Source: Sporolactobacillus sp. THM7-4 (GTDB taxonomy: Bacteria; Bacillota; Bacilli; Bacillales; Sporolactobacillaceae). Taken from it: a stretch of 48,112 nucleotides of DNA. The DNA is taken from positions 1 to 48,112 of the forward strand of contig NZ_SEMD01000021.1 of NCBI RefSeq assembly GCF_004153165.1. The letters run 5' to 3'. Shown here piece by piece: positions 16,369 to 25,237 of this stretch. The position numbers and the translations under genes were made by a program. Numbering within the stretch: position 1 is the stretch's first letter; every line of letters starts with the position of its first letter. The notes under the pieces were generated by a model, which worked only from the letters and a program-made list of their open reading frames with translations, had not been told where the DNA came from and did no database searches.

Positions 16369-18942
16369 ATGGTTGAATATCATTCAAGAATGGAGAGACG
16401 CCGGGCCCAGGAATCAGGCAGACAAAAGTCCGGAGCGTCCCAGCAAAAGCACACGAAAAAATCCGGCGGAGGAGGCAAAAAACACGGGTGGTTCAAACGG
16501 ATCATGATTATTCTTCTTCTTGCCTTTCTTTTTCTTATACTGGCCGGATCAATTACGGTTCTTGCCGTCATAAAAAATGCACCCGCGCTCAATTCGGCAA
16601 ATCTTCGCGATCCGATATCTTCCGTTATCTATGATAAGAATGGAAAAAAGGCCACAAATGTCTATTCAGGCGAAAACAGGATGTACACCAGCATTGATTC
16701 AATCCCTCTGGTCGTGCAGAATGCATTTATCTCGACTGAAGACGTCCGTTTTTACAAGCACTTCGGGATTGATCCGGTCCGGATCGCCGGTGCCGGCGTT
16801 GCCCAGTTTACGAAGGGCTTTAAATCCGAGGGCGCAAGCACGATCACGCAGCAGGTCGTGCGGGCGTCTTTTCTGAATCAAAACAAGACATTTACACGGA
16901 AGATCCAGGAGGCGTACCTCGCCATCCAGTTGGAAAAAAAATATACCAAGAAGCAAATTCTTGAAATGTATTTGAACAAAATTTATCTTGGCGGGGGACC
17001 AACCTATGGGGTTGCCGCTGCTACTGAAAAATACTTTGGAACCAATATCAGGCATGTCACGCTCGAACAGGCGGCCATGCTTGCCGCCATGACAAGAAAC
17101 CCCGGATATTACGATCCGATTGCACACCCTGCCCGGGCGAAAGCCCGCCGCGATCTTGTTCTTGATCTGATGGTGAAAAATAATGCCATCACCCCTGAAC
17201 AGGCAGCAAAAGCAAAAGCGGTCCCAATGAAAGTGATGACTCGAAAACATCATCCTCTTAAGGACACGCAGGTGAAATATGCGGCGTTTGTCGATTACGT
17301 GTATCAGACATTGAAAAAGCAGAACATCGTAAAAAGCGACAGCGAATTTAAAACAGGCGGTTTGAAAATCTATACGACACTGGATCCGGCTATCCAAAAA
17401 AGGACCGAACAAGTTTTAAATAATAAAAGCAACTTCCCCAATGTTCAGTCTAATTTCGAATCCGGCGTTTCCGTCATCGATACTCAGACCGGTGCGATCC
17501 GTGCTTTAGGAGGCGGAAGAAATTATAAAACGGGAACGATGAACTGGGCGATCAACCAACAGGGAAATCCGATTGGTTCAACCGCCAAGCCGATTATGGA
17601 CTATGGACCGGCCATTGAATATTTGAACTGGCCGACCAATGAGAAAGTACTGGATGAACCGTGGCATTATACCGGCGGAACGCATGTCGGAAACTGGGAC
17701 GGGTCCTACTATGGACCGATTACGATGCGCGAAGCCCTCTACGCTTCCCGTAACGTCCCGGCAGTCAGAACCATCCAGAACTTCACAACGACTCCTGCAG
17801 GCCAGGACAAAATCAAATCTTTTATCGGCAAACTCGGCTTCTCAGGGAACAGATTCAGTTACATTAACGAGTCCTATGCGATTGGTGCTTTCTCATCCTC
17901 GCCTCTGCAAATGTCGGGCGCTTATGCCGCCTTCGGTAACAGCGGTATTTATAACGAACCGTATGCGGTGACGAAAGTCGTTTTCCCAAGCGGCGACGTG
18001 GTCGAACTGAATCATACGCGGCGCGTGGCAATGCATGATTATACGGCGTATATGATTACCGACATGCTCAAGGATGTCGTATCAGGTAAGCCTCACGCAA
18101 CCGGTACTCTTGCAAGAATCCCAGGCGTTCCACTGGCCGGAAAAACGGGAACTCAGAACATCTCACCGGACTATGCCAGAGAACATAATATCTCTCTGTA
18201 TGATCAGAACCACGGAGCGACAGACGCCTGGTTTGTCGGCTATACAAGCCGTCTGACGGCCTCGGTCTGGACCGGGTACGAAAACGTCAACAGTAAGCTG
18301 AAAGATAACGGCAGCTATCTGGGACCAAATGAACAAAAATATTCACAGCTGATCTTCCGTTATATTATGAGCAATTTTATGCCTGGTGCTCCCGACTTCC
18401 GGAAGCCAAATTCCGTTATTTCGATCGGTGGCGGAGAACTGGCTGTCAGAAATTCATCAGCCGCCAGTGGTTATCAGCAGCGCGTGAAGGAAGCAGCGGA
18501 TAAAGCAAAGAAAAAGGATCAGAACAACACGAATCAACAGGACAATAGCAGCAGTTCATCGACTCCCCCATCTACAAGCTCGGACACAACCAGTGAGAAC
18601 AGCAGTAGTTCCGGAAATGGACAGGGATCCACAAGTTCAGGTAATGGAAACCAGAATAGCGGACAGGGATCCGGTTCAGGCAGCACGGGTAACGGATACC
18701 AGAATAGCGGGCAGGGATCCGGCTCAGGCAGTACAGGTAACGGAAACCGGGGTAATGGAAATCAGAGCAGTGGAAATCAAGGTGTCCATACAACCGGAGG
18801 CAGCCAGGGCGGCAGCGCTTCGCGAGCTTCCAGTACCACCGGAGGAACACAGGGAAACAGTACAACAAGTAAAAGCATCCAGGGCTCAGGCAGGGAGAAC
18901 AGTATGAGCCATGGAGGAACACAAAGTTCCTCGAGCCGTTAA
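16369..18942 (+). CDS. ponA: Class A penicillin-binding protein 1A
   Basis: This bifunctional enzyme polymerises glycan strands and cross-links peptides on the outer face of the membrane. After a basic cytoplasmic tail comes one membrane helix (about residues 43-66). The GT51 glycosyltransferase domain has the catalytic Glu in STEDVRFYKHFG, GASTITQQVVR and EMYLNKIYLG. The transpeptidase domain has the active-site Ser in GSTAKP, SRN, and AGKTGT. The last 150 residues are a low-complexity Ser/Gly/Asn/Gln tail with a 48-bp tandem duplication. Length is 857 residues, slightly short of the B. subtilis protein. It sits in an operon with recU and ends before a terminator shared with nth. Confidence 0.95.
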   Translation: MVEYHSRMERRRAQESGRQKSGASQQKHTKKSGGGGKKHGWFKRIMIILLLAFLFLILAGSITVLAVIKNAPALNSANLRDPISSVIYDKNGKKATNVYSGENRMYTSIDSIPLVVQNAFISTEDVRFYKHFGIDPVRIAGAGVAQFTKGFKSEGASTITQQVVRASFLNQNKTFTRKIQEAYLAIQLEKKYTKKQILEMYLNKIYLGGGPTYGVAAATEKYFGTNIRHVTLEQAAMLAAMTRNPGYYDPIAHPARAKARRDLVLDLMVKNNAITPEQAAKAKAVPMKVMTRKHHPLKDTQVKYAAFVDYVYQTLKKQNIVKSDSEFKTGGLKIYTTLDPAIQKRTEQVLNNKSNFPNVQSNFESGVSVIDTQTGAIRALGGGRNYKTGTMNWAINQQGNPIGSTAKPIMDYGPAIEYLNWPTNEKVLDEPWHYTGGTHVGNWDGSYYGPITMREALYASRNVPAVRTIQNFTTTPAGQDKIKSFIGKLGFSGNRFSYINESYAIGAFSSSPLQMSGAYAAFGNSGIYNEPYAVTKVVFPSGDVVELNHTRRVAMHDYTAYMITDMLKDVVSGKPHATGTLARIPGVPLAGKTGTQNISPDYAREHNISLYDQNHGATDAWFVGYTSRLTASVWTGYENVNSKLKDNGSYLGPNEQKYSQLIFRYIMSNFMPGAPDFRKPNSVISIGGGELAVRNSSAASGYQQRVKEAADKAKKKDQNNTNQQDNSSSSSTPPSTSSDTTSENSSSSGNGQGSTSSGNGNQNSGQGSGSGSTGNGYQNSGQGSGSGSTGNGNRGNGNQSSGNQGVHTTGGSQGGSASRASSTTGGTQGNSTTSKSIQGSGRENSMSHGGTQSSSSR
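18640..18735 (+). repeat. Two 48-bp tandem repeats in the ponA tail
   Basis: Units at 18640-18687 and 18688-18735 encode the 16-residue sequences GNGNQNSGQGSGSGST and GNGYQNSGQGSGSGST. A partial third unit (GNGNRGNGNQ) follows. The repeats keep the reading frame. Confidence 0.9.
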
Positions 18943-19026
18943 AGAAAGCAGCCGCTTGCGTTTATTAGGCTGCTCTCTCCTTTAAGGCTGAGCCTGAACG
19001 TTTTGAAAACCTGGTTCCCGGTGCAA

Positions 19027-19064
19027 AAAGCCCTTCCGATTCACTATTCGGAAGGGCTTTTTTG
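19027..19064. terminator. Terminator between ponA and nth
   Basis: AAAAGCCCTTCCGA pairs with TCGGAAGGGCTTTT across a short loop, with T-runs on the outer side of each arm. It serves both convergent transcripts. A weaker stem (AGCAGCC with GGCTGCT, 18947-18974) lies immediately after the ponA stop. Confidence 0.93.
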
Positions 19065-19094
19065 TGCTTCATATTTATGTTCTTACAGAATGGG

Positions 19095-19778
19095 TTAAAT
19101 CATTTCATTCTTTAATTTCTCCGCCTGCCGTTCCCTCGCCCTCATCCTTTTACGTCCTTCCCGGCAAAGATCAAGGAGTGGGCATTCCGGACAATTCGGG
19201 TTTTGCGCCTTGCAGTGATAACGTCCGAAAAAAATCAAAAGATGATGGGTAGTCGACCACTTATCGCGCGGTACTTTCCGCATCAGCGTCTTCTCAACCT
19301 CGAGAACACTGTCATTCCAGCGGCAGATGCCAAGGCGCTTCGTTACCCGTTCGACATGAGTATCGACCGCAATCGCCGGCTGTCCAAACGCTACAGATAG
19401 AATAACATTAGCCGACTTGCGACCGATTCCAGGCAGTTTGATGAGTTCATCAAACTCTGTCGGCAACTTGCCGTCATAGTCCTCGATCAGTCGTTCACAC
19501 ATTTGCCGGATGTGTTTTGCTTTTGTCCGATAAAGACCAATTGACCGTATATCCTGCTGTAATTCTTCAAGCGGTACAGAGAGATAGTCTTCAGGTTCCC
19601 TGTACTTTTTAAAAAGTGCCGGCGTCACGCGATTGACCAGTGCATCCGTACACTGGGCAGAAAGCATGACAGCGATGGCGAGCTCGAAGGGATTACGGTG
19701 ATTCAATTCACAATGGGCATCGGGAAACATCCGGGCAATGGTTTCGATGACGCGATTGACCTGGCGCTGATTTAAAAT
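19095..19778 (-). CDS. nth: Endonuclease III
   Basis: This DNA glycosylase and AP lyase removes oxidised pyrimidines. It has the helix-hairpin-helix LPGIGRKSANVILSVAFG with its catalytic Lys, the catalytic Asp in AVDTHVERV, and the four-cysteine [4Fe-4S] loop CKAQNPNCPECPLLDLC. The first ATG (19730) would remove 16 residues conserved in B. subtilis Nth. The homologous start residue falls on an ATT codon at 19778 with AGGAGG 9 bases upstream, and no ATG, GTG or TTG occurs between. I therefore infer an ATT start, giving 227 residues. The ribosome binding site overlaps the dnaD stop, so translation is probably coupled. Confidence 0.92.
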   Translation of the reverse strand: MLNQRQVNRVIETIARMFPDAHCELNHRNPFELAIAVMLSAQCTDALVNRVTPALFKKYREPEDYLSVPLEELQQDIRSIGLYRTKAKHIRQMCERLIEDYDGKLPTEFDELIKLPGIGRKSANVILSVAFGQPAIAVDTHVERVTKRLGICRWNDSVLEVEKTLMRKVPRDKWSTTHHLLIFFGRYHCKAQNPNCPECPLLDLCREGRKRMRARERQAEKLKNEMI

Positions 19779-19793
19779 AATGTTCTCCTCCTC

Positions 19794-20498
19794 TCACCCT
19801 TTGTCCAGCCAGTCATAGACGGGCATTTTCGGGGCTTTCTTTTTCTCCGGTTCATTTTCACTGACCGGATGCCGGGTTTGCCGGTGATTACGGATTCTCT
19901 CACCATGCGCCTTAGCCTGCGCCAGTGTTTTAATCCCGTTCTTCTTCCAGTCAAACAGAATCCGGTCAATATATCGAAAATTCAACTTGCCTGATACAAC
20001 CGCCTCACGAAGCGCCCCTTTGATCAGCTGCGGCGAATGATGATCCTCGTCCATCCACATCGCGAGTGATTCACATTCGATCGGCGACAGAGGCCGGCCA
20101 AACTCTTTTTCAAAGATCGTATACAGTGTTTTTTCGACACTTTTCTCCTCATTCTCGCTTTCCATCCGATAGGCGTTGTTTAACAGCTTTTCCCAGAGAG
20201 GAATCAATGAGTACGCTTCTGAATAAATCTGATTATCTTCTTTCTGAACAATCGACAGGAAGCCATGCTGGACGAGTTTTCGGAGCAAATCGGCACACTC
20301 GGTTTCATCGAGTGTCATCCGGGAACTAAGCTCGTCAAATGTAGGAAAATCATCACCTTTTATAATAAATGAATGAACCTGAATCAGCATCATGCACTCC
20401 TGCTCATTCAATCCAATCTCGTGATAATTTTCAATCAGCAATGAAGGAACGTTAATGCTTCCATTCATCAGAAGATTCAGCATGAATTTTTTATCCAT
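19794..20498 (-). CDS. dnaD: DNA replication initiation protein DnaD
   Basis: DnaD helps DnaA and DnaB load the helicase at oriC and at restarted forks. The N-terminal winged-helix oligomerisation domain spans about residues 1-110 (IPxLL-like VPSLLIENYHEIGLNEQE). The C-terminal DnaD domain carries the family motif FEKEFGRPLSPIECESLAMW and GKLNFRYIDRILFDWKKNG. The product is 234 residues, close to the family norm, and ends PVYDWLDKG. The start at 20498 (MDKKFML) is preferred over the frame's first codon because GAGGTG precedes it. It lies between asnS and nth, as in B. subtilis. Confidence 0.94.
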   Translation of the reverse strand: MDKKFMLNLLMNGSINVPSLLIENYHEIGLNEQECMMLIQVHSFIIKGDDFPTFDELSSRMTLDETECADLLRKLVQHGFLSIVQKEDNQIYSEAYSLIPLWEKLLNNAYRMESENEEKSVEKTLYTIFEKEFGRPLSPIECESLAMWMDEDHHSPQLIKGALREAVVSGKLNFRYIDRILFDWKKNGIKTLAQAKAHGERIRNHRQTRHPVSENEPEKKKAPKMPVYDWLDKG

Positions 20499-20535
20499 TT
20501 TTGACACCTCACTGTTCATTATACCATCATTTATT

Positions 20536-20574
20536 AAAGGCTCTGTTCGATCACGAGCGAAAAAGAGCCTTTTT
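20536..20574. terminator. Hairpin between asnS and dnaD
   Basis: AAAGGCTCT pairs with AGAGCCTTT around a 19-base loop. The T-run is best on the plus strand, while asnS and dnaD are read on the minus strand. It may therefore be an intercistronic processing or attenuation hairpin rather than a full terminator. Confidence 0.45.
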
Positions 20575-20713
20575 AAAAAAGGCGAATGATGACGGAGTCT
20601 GTCGAACCGAAAATGCTGACTATTTTTCGATCATGAACATAGGAAAAGCCGGAGAAAAATCAAAAGGATTTCATTCCGGCTCGAATTCTCTGTATCGTTC
20701 AGGAACAGCATAC

Positions 20714-22006
20714 TTACGGGTAAATACGGTTAAGCAGTCTTGGGAACGGAATCGATTCACGGATGTGGTCGAGTCCGCATATCCAGGCTACCGCCCGTTC
20801 GAGTCCAAGTCCGAAACCCGAGTGCGGAACCGATCCATACTGGCGAAGTTCAAGATACCACCTGTATGATGGGTCCGTCAGATGATACTCTTTATAACGC
20901 TCTTTCATCAATTCGAGATCATCGATACGCTGACTGCCTCCGATGATTTCTCCGTAACCTTCCGGCGCCAGCAGGTCAGCACATAAGACGACCTCCTCGC
21001 GCCCCGGAACCGGCTTCATGTAAAAAGCCTTCACTTTCGTCGGATATTCCGTAACAAAAACAGGAACGTCGAAGTGCTCAGCGATAGCCGTTTCGTGGGG
21101 AGAGCCGAAATCATCGCCCCAATCAATATCATCGAAACCTTGTTCTTTTAGAAACTCAATCGCCTGATCATAGCTGATCCGGGGGAAAGGGGTTTTAATT
21201 TTCTCGAGCTTCGATGTGTCCCGGCCAAGCACTTTTAATTCAGCCTGACAGTTGTTCAGCACTTGCTGAACAAAATAGGTCACATAAGCTTCCTGAATGT
21301 GCAAGTTTTCTTCATGATCACAGAATGCCATTTCGGGTTCGATCATCCAGAATTCAATCAAATGCCGGCGTGTCTTTGACTTTTCGGCACGAAAAGCGGG
21401 ACCGAACGAGAACACTTTGCCGAATGCCATCGCTGCTGCCTCCATATAAAGTTGCCCGCTCTGAGAGAGGTAGGCATCACGATCAAAATATTTTGTATGA
21501 AATAAATCGGTCGTTCCTTCAGCAGAGCTGCCTGTCAGAATCGGAGGGTCGATTTTTATAAAGCCATGATCATTGAAAAAGTCATAGGTCGCTTTAATGA
21601 TCTGATTGCGAATGCACAGAATGGCATGCTGCCTTGATGATCGAAGCCACAAGTGACGGTGATCCATCAGAAACTCGACGCCGTGTTCCTTCGGCGTAAT
21701 CGGGTAATCATGAGCGATCTGGATGATGTCTATGGAAGTGACAGTGAGTTCAAAGCCTGATGGCGCGCGCTTATCTTCTCTGACGACGCCTGTGACTTCA
21801 AGAGAGCTTTCCTGAGTCAGCTCTCCTGCCTTTTCCCAGTCTTCTTCACTCACTTCATTTTTCAGAACAACACCCTGAATAAAGCCCGTCCCGTCACGAA
21901 GCTCCAAAAACCGGATTTTTCCACTCGAACGTTTGTTTGCGAGCCACGTGCCGATGGTGACTTCCTGACCGACATGATGTTTGACTTCAGATATTGTCGT
22001 TTTCAT
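20714..22006 (-). CDS. asnS: Asparaginyl-tRNA synthetase
   Basis: This class IIb synthetase charges tRNA-Asn. The N-terminal OB fold binds the anticodon ([23 protein letters not shown]). The catalytic domain shows motif 1 around INDHGF-like [13 protein letters not shown], motif 2 in [18 protein letters not shown] with [11 protein letters not shown], and motif 3 in [15 protein letters not shown]. The 430-residue length is typical. The start at 22006 is chosen over the earlier in-frame codon because GGGAGG precedes it and the N-terminus MKTTISEV matches the family. The gene follows aspB after 36 bases in the same operon. Confidence 0.96.
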   Translation of the reverse strand: MKTTISEVKHHVGQEVTIGTWLANKRSSGKIRFLELRDGTGFIQGVVLKNEVSEEDWEKAGELTQESSLEVTGVVREDKRAPSGFELTVTSIDIIQIAHDYPITPKEHGVEFLMDHRHLWLRSSRQHAILCIRNQIIKATYDFFNDHGFIKIDPPILTGSSAEGTTDLFHTKYFDRDAYLSQSGQLYMEAAAMAFGKVFSFGPAFRAEKSKTRRHLIEFWMIEPEMAFCDHEENLHIQEAYVTYFVQQVLNNCQAELKVLGRDTSKLEKIKTPFPRISYDQAIEFLKEQGFDDIDWGDDFGSPHETAIAEHFDVPVFVTEYPTKVKAFYMKPVPGREEVVLCADLLAPEGYGEIIGGSQRIDDLELMKERYKEYHLTDPSYRWYLELRQYGSVPHSGFGLGLERAVAWICGLDHIRESIPFPRLLNRIYP

Positions 22007-22042
22007 GAACAAAAGACCTCCCGAATCATTAACCCTGCTCAA

Positions 22043-23227
22043 TTACTTTGTATGGTTCTTTATAAACCGCTCAATCCGGTCAAGCGCCTTTTCCAGTTTT
22101 TCCAGCGATGTCGCGTAGGAAAGACGGATGTGTTCCGGTGCGCCGAATCCTGTGCCGGGAACAACCGCTACTTTTTCTTCTTCAAGAAGAGCGGCCGCCC
22201 AGTCCGAAACCTGTTCAAAACCGCATGCCTCGCTCGCCTCCTGAACATCAGGGAAAAGATAGAACGCCCCCTGCGGTTTGATACAGCTGATACCCGGCAA
22301 TTCGATCAGGCGGTCAAAAACGGTGTTGAGCCGTTTTTCAAACGCCTGACGCATGACTTCAATGCTCTCCTGTGGGCCATTATAAGCCGCGATCGCCGCG
22401 TACTGCGAAAGAGACGCCGGATTCGATGTGCTGTGACTGGCTATGTTCGTCATCGCCTTGATCAGCTGAGCGGGACCGGCCGCGTATCCGATTCTCCAGC
22501 CGGTCATGGCATGAGACTTGGAGACTCCGTTGATGACCACCGTCTGAGCCTTTACCCGGTCCGAAATCTGTGCGATCGAGCTGAATGTATGTCCGTTATA
22601 AACCAGTTTTTCATAAATTTCATCGGACAGGATCAGGATATCATGTGACAGGCAGAAATCAGCGATCGGTTCAAGCTCTTCACGGGAATAAATCATGCCG
22701 GTCGGATTGCTTGGGGAATTGATAATAAGTGCTTTCGTGTTCCCGGTGACCGCTTTCTCCAGATCGCTGACTGTGATCTTGAACTGCTGCTCCTGTCCGG
22801 TCGGAATAAATACCGGAACGCCGCCTGCCAGCTTAACCTGTTCAGGATAACTGACCCAGTATGGAGCAGGAATAATCACCTCATCGCCCGGGTTTAAAAG
22901 CGCTTGAAAAAGCAAATAAAGGACATGCTTGGCCCCATTTCCGACTATGATCTCCTGCGGGTTGTAAATAAAGCCCTGATCACGCTTAAGCTTATCAATG
23001 ATCGCCTGTTTGAGTGCAGGCAACCCTGCCGTCGGTGTATATTTTGTATGACCGGCTTTCGCTGCTTCGGCTGCTGCGTCAATAATAAAGTCCGGCGTAT
23101 TGAAATCCGGCTGTCCCGCTCCGAGTCCAATGACGTCAAATCCCTCTGCGGCAAGCTCTCCCGCCTTTGCCGTTATCGCCAGAGTGCTCGAAGGTGTGAT
23201 CGTCTCAATCCTTTTTGCCAGTTGCAT
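22043..23227 (-). CDS. aspB: Aspartate aminotransferase
   Basis: This class I PLP-dependent transaminase interconverts aspartate and oxaloacetate with glutamate and 2-oxoglutarate. The 394 residues include GAGQPDFNTP near the N-terminus, NSPSNPTG for cofactor contact, the PLP-binding Lys in NGVSKSHAMTGWRIGY, and the substrate-carboxylate Arg near the end in HIRLSYATS. A GGGGGAAG site precedes the ATG. It lies between ypmB and asnS, as in B. subtilis, which puts aspartate formation beside its use in asparaginyl-tRNA synthesis. Confidence 0.95.
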   Translation of the reverse strand: MQLAKRIETITPSSTLAITAKAGELAAEGFDVIGLGAGQPDFNTPDFIIDAAAEAAKAGHTKYTPTAGLPALKQAIIDKLKRDQGFIYNPQEIIVGNGAKHVLYLLFQALLNPGDEVIIPAPYWVSYPEQVKLAGGVPVFIPTGQEQQFKITVSDLEKAVTGNTKALIINSPSNPTGMIYSREELEPIADFCLSHDILILSDEIYEKLVYNGHTFSSIAQISDRVKAQTVVINGVSKSHAMTGWRIGYAAGPAQLIKAMTNIASHSTSNPASLSQYAAIAAYNGPQESIEVMRQAFEKRLNTVFDRLIELPGISCIKPQGAFYLFPDVQEASEACGFEQVSDWAAALLEEEKVAVVPGTGFGAPEHIRLSYATSLEKLEKALDRIERFIKNHTK

Positions 23228-23271
23228 GTAGTCTTCCCCCTAAGTTCTTTTTCATAAATATTTGGCAGTGC

Positions 23272-23754
23272 TCAGATGTTGAGAATCCTCTGTGCTTCTT
23301 TACCGGTGTCATAGTAAAAAGCAACATAATTATACTTTTTTCCGGCATTCAAAAAGGTAATCTCCCACACCGGATTTCCTTTTATCGCGCCAAGACGGAC
23401 GGAAACAATCTGGCGGACATCAAGATGCAGAGCAGCCAATGCCTGAAGTGCCTGATTCCGGGTGATGCCGCTTTTGACCGGCCGCTCGATGAACCGGCCT
23501 TCACTTTTTTTATCCGGTACCCAGACATACCATTGTCTCCCGCTTTTGATCCCTTTAATGACCTGGTAAGACTCGGTCCCATGATAATAAGTCACAGATT
23601 CAATTTTGTTTATTTTAAACCCTTTTTTCGCTTTTTGAACGGCCGTGTGGGCAGCCTTTGCCTCGTAGTCGGCATTGCCACGGTATATGTGCCATGACGT
23701 CCAGGATACAAGTAAAAGCACGAAAAAAGTAATGATTATTACCCATTTTTTCAA
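23272..23754 (-). CDS. ypmB: YpmB-like membrane-anchored protein (DUF5590)
   Basis: The 160-residue product has one N-terminal membrane helix (about residues 4-21) and an extracytoplasmic part with two PepSY-like halves, including GRQWYVWVPDKK and GNPVWEITFLN. It matches YpmB of B. subtilis, whose function is not known. The start is TTG, with AAGGTGATC upstream. It is the first gene of the ypmB-aspB-asnS-dnaD-nth run and is preceded by a leader hairpin. Confidence 0.85.
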   Translation of the reverse strand: MKKWVIIITFFVLLLVSWTSWHIYRGNADYEAKAAHTAVQKAKKGFKINKIESVTYYHGTESYQVIKGIKSGRQWYVWVPDKKSEGRFIERPVKSGITRNQALQALAALHLDVRQIVSVRLGAIKGNPVWEITFLNAGKKYNYVAFYYDTGKEAQRILNI

Positions 23755-23776
23755 GTGATCACCTTATTATGTATAC

Positions 23777-23824
23777 GCGGAATCGCTCTGTTTCACTTTA
23801 ATAAATGAAATCAGCCGATTCCGC
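23777..23824 (-). promoter_or_regulatory. Long hairpin in the ypmB operon leader
   Basis: Arms GCGGAATCG (23777-23785) and CGATTCCGC (23816-23824) pair perfectly over 9 bp. Inside, TTTCA and TGAAA pair again, separated from the outer stem by symmetric 5-base bulges. It ends about 20 bases before the ypmB start, beyond the ribosome binding site. I do not recognise it as a known riboswitch. T-box landmarks are absent. Confidence 0.55.
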
Positions 23825-23923
23825 AAACAAAATCTGCCGGGTATGGATCAAAAGACGCCGGCTCAAACTAATAACATCCCAAAATAAAAACCGGGAAAAA
23901 CGGTTCCTAACCCATGACTCCTG

Positions 23924-23960
23924 AACTCGCGAAGCGCCGACAAATCGGGTTTCGCGAGTT
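23924..23960. repeat. Perfect 10-bp inverted repeat
   Basis: AACTCGCGAA and TTCGCGAGTT face each other across 17 bases in the 336-bp gap between panC and ypmB. No T-run follows on either strand, so it is not a typical terminator. The surrounding gap has no convincing gene. Confidence 0.6.
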
Positions 23961-24090
23961 TGACTTAGTAAATCAATCGTAAACATTCTCATCAGGAATT
24001 GCAAGAAAGAGCCGTCATTTTTTTATCCAAATAAACGGTGACAGGAAGAAGGAAAAACAAGGGCTCAGCCTGCCTTTAAGGAACGGTTCA

Positions 24091-24999
24091 TCAGGACTGA
24101 TTTCCCGTACTGAGCGGCATATTTTCCGTATCACCTGTTACGTTGTCAATCAGGCGCGCATGTTTGTATTTTACAGCAGCAGCGATAATAAACGATCCGG
24201 ACAGTCTTTTATGAACACGCCTGAGTTCCGGATAATTCAGCACGTCGACGTAATCGATTTTTCCAAGCTTTAAATGGGTATGGTAATAATCGGTCACAGA
24301 CTCGATAATTTTTTCAAAGTCCCTTTCTCCGCTTTGAATGAGGTGCAGTCCCTGCTGCAACCCGCGCGACAGGTCTACGGCTTCACGCCGCTCTTCGTCA
24401 TTCAGCCGGACATTTCGGGAGCTTCTGGCCAGTCCGTCGGGCTCGCGGACAATCGGGCAGCGAAAAAGATGTATCGAGAAATGAAAAGCTTTAATCAGAT
24501 TCTCGACAATCGCAACCTGTTGCGCGTCCTTCATCCCGAAATAAACCCGATCCGGACGAACAATATGAAACAGTTTGGTCAGTACCGTCGCAACACCGTC
24601 GAAATGACCGGGACGGCTTTTCCCACATAGAACATCTGTCCCCGCATTGACTTTTACCGTGACCGCCGTGCCGTTCGGATAGATATCCTGTTCTTTCGGA
24701 AGAAACAGAGCGGCAACACCCGCCTCTCCGGCCAGACGGGCATCACGCTCCGTATCCTGTGGATAATGCATATAATCGTCCCGATCCCCGAACTGCGTCG
24801 GATTGACAAACACACTCGCCACCACGCAATCTGATGTCTCCTGTGCCTTTTGGAACAGCGACAGATGCCCTTCATGCAGAAAACCCATTGTCGGGACAAA
24901 ACCAATCGTCTTTCCCCTGCTTTTCTGTTTTAAAACGAACCGGGTCATCTCCGCAGGCGACTGAATAAGCAGCATCTTTTCCTTCTTTACTGACTCCAT
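24091..24999 (-). CDS. panC: Pantothenate synthetase
   Basis: PanC joins pantoate and beta-alanine with ATP to make pantothenate, the precursor of coenzyme A. The nucleotidyltransferase fold shows FVPTMGFLHEGHLSL with the HxGH ATP motif, VVASVFVNPTQFG, the pantoate-binding GHFDGVATVLTKLF and the late loop ARSSRNVRL. The start at 24999 is chosen because GGAGAGG lies 8 bases upstream; earlier in-frame codons lie in the structured leader. Length is 302 residues. In Bacillus panB and panD are neighbours, but neither is in this window, so pantoate and beta-alanine must come from genes elsewhere or from outside the cell. Confidence 0.95.
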   Translation of the reverse strand: MESVKKEKMLLIQSPAEMTRFVLKQKSRGKTIGFVPTMGFLHEGHLSLFQKAQETSDCVVASVFVNPTQFGDRDDYMHYPQDTERDARLAGEAGVAALFLPKEQDIYPNGTAVTVKVNAGTDVLCGKSRPGHFDGVATVLTKLFHIVRPDRVYFGMKDAQQVAIVENLIKAFHFSIHLFRCPIVREPDGLARSSRNVRLNDEERREAVDLSRGLQQGLHLIQSGERDFEKIIESVTDYYHTHLKLGKIDYVDVLNYPELRRVHKRLSGSFIIAAAVKYKHARLIDNVTGDTENMPLSTGNQS

Positions 25000-25222
25000 T
25001 TTTGATTCCTCTCCTTTGCCGGAAGAGGCCCCGGCGCGCAGCAGTAAACAGTTTTTCCGTCTCAAATCGCGGAATACTGTTTAAAGCACGCCCCGGTCCC
25101 CTGTCCAAGTCCATTGATGGATCATGGCAGAATTTGTGCACGGGTGCTTTTGAACGCCGTTGTACCGCTTTTCAAAGCCGAAAATGCAGCCGTTAATCGG
25201 TGAACCCCTTTCACCCGTGACA
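25000..25222 (-). promoter_or_regulatory. Structured 5' leader of panC, possible riboswitch
   Basis: About 220 bases separate the inferred transcription start from panC and hold several competing pairings (minus strand). CACGGGTG pairs with CACCCGTG (25212-25219 with 25139-25146). That arm overlaps a local GGTGAA/TTCACC hairpin (25199-25215), so the two exclude each other. A hairpin at 25046-25082 pairs AAACAGT with ACTGTTT and TTCCG with CGGAA, leaving unpaired A residues between the two helices. Next to the start, GCCGG/CCGGC (25018-25035) holds CCTCT in its loop, and the same CCTCT can instead pair with the AGAGG of the ribosome binding site. A conserved pan RNA motif with bulged A residues is known upstream of pan genes in Firmicutes; this may be a relative. 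Confidence 0.5.
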
Positions 25223-25228
25223 ACATTT

Positions 25229-25237
25229 ATTATAGCA
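25229..25237 (-). promoter_or_regulatory. Extended -10 promoter of panC
   Basis: The minus strand reads TGCTATAAT, an exact TGnTATAAT extended -10 element. No good -35 is present at 17 bp, which is common for extended -10 promoters. Transcription would start near 25222. Confidence 0.6.

Noticed and set aside
16699-17412. 237-codon minus-strand ORF inside ponA
   Set aside because: Antisense shadow of the glycosyltransferase domain.
21974-22648. 224-codon plus-strand ORF across asnS and aspB
   Set aside because: Antisense to two confident genes; no ribosome binding site.
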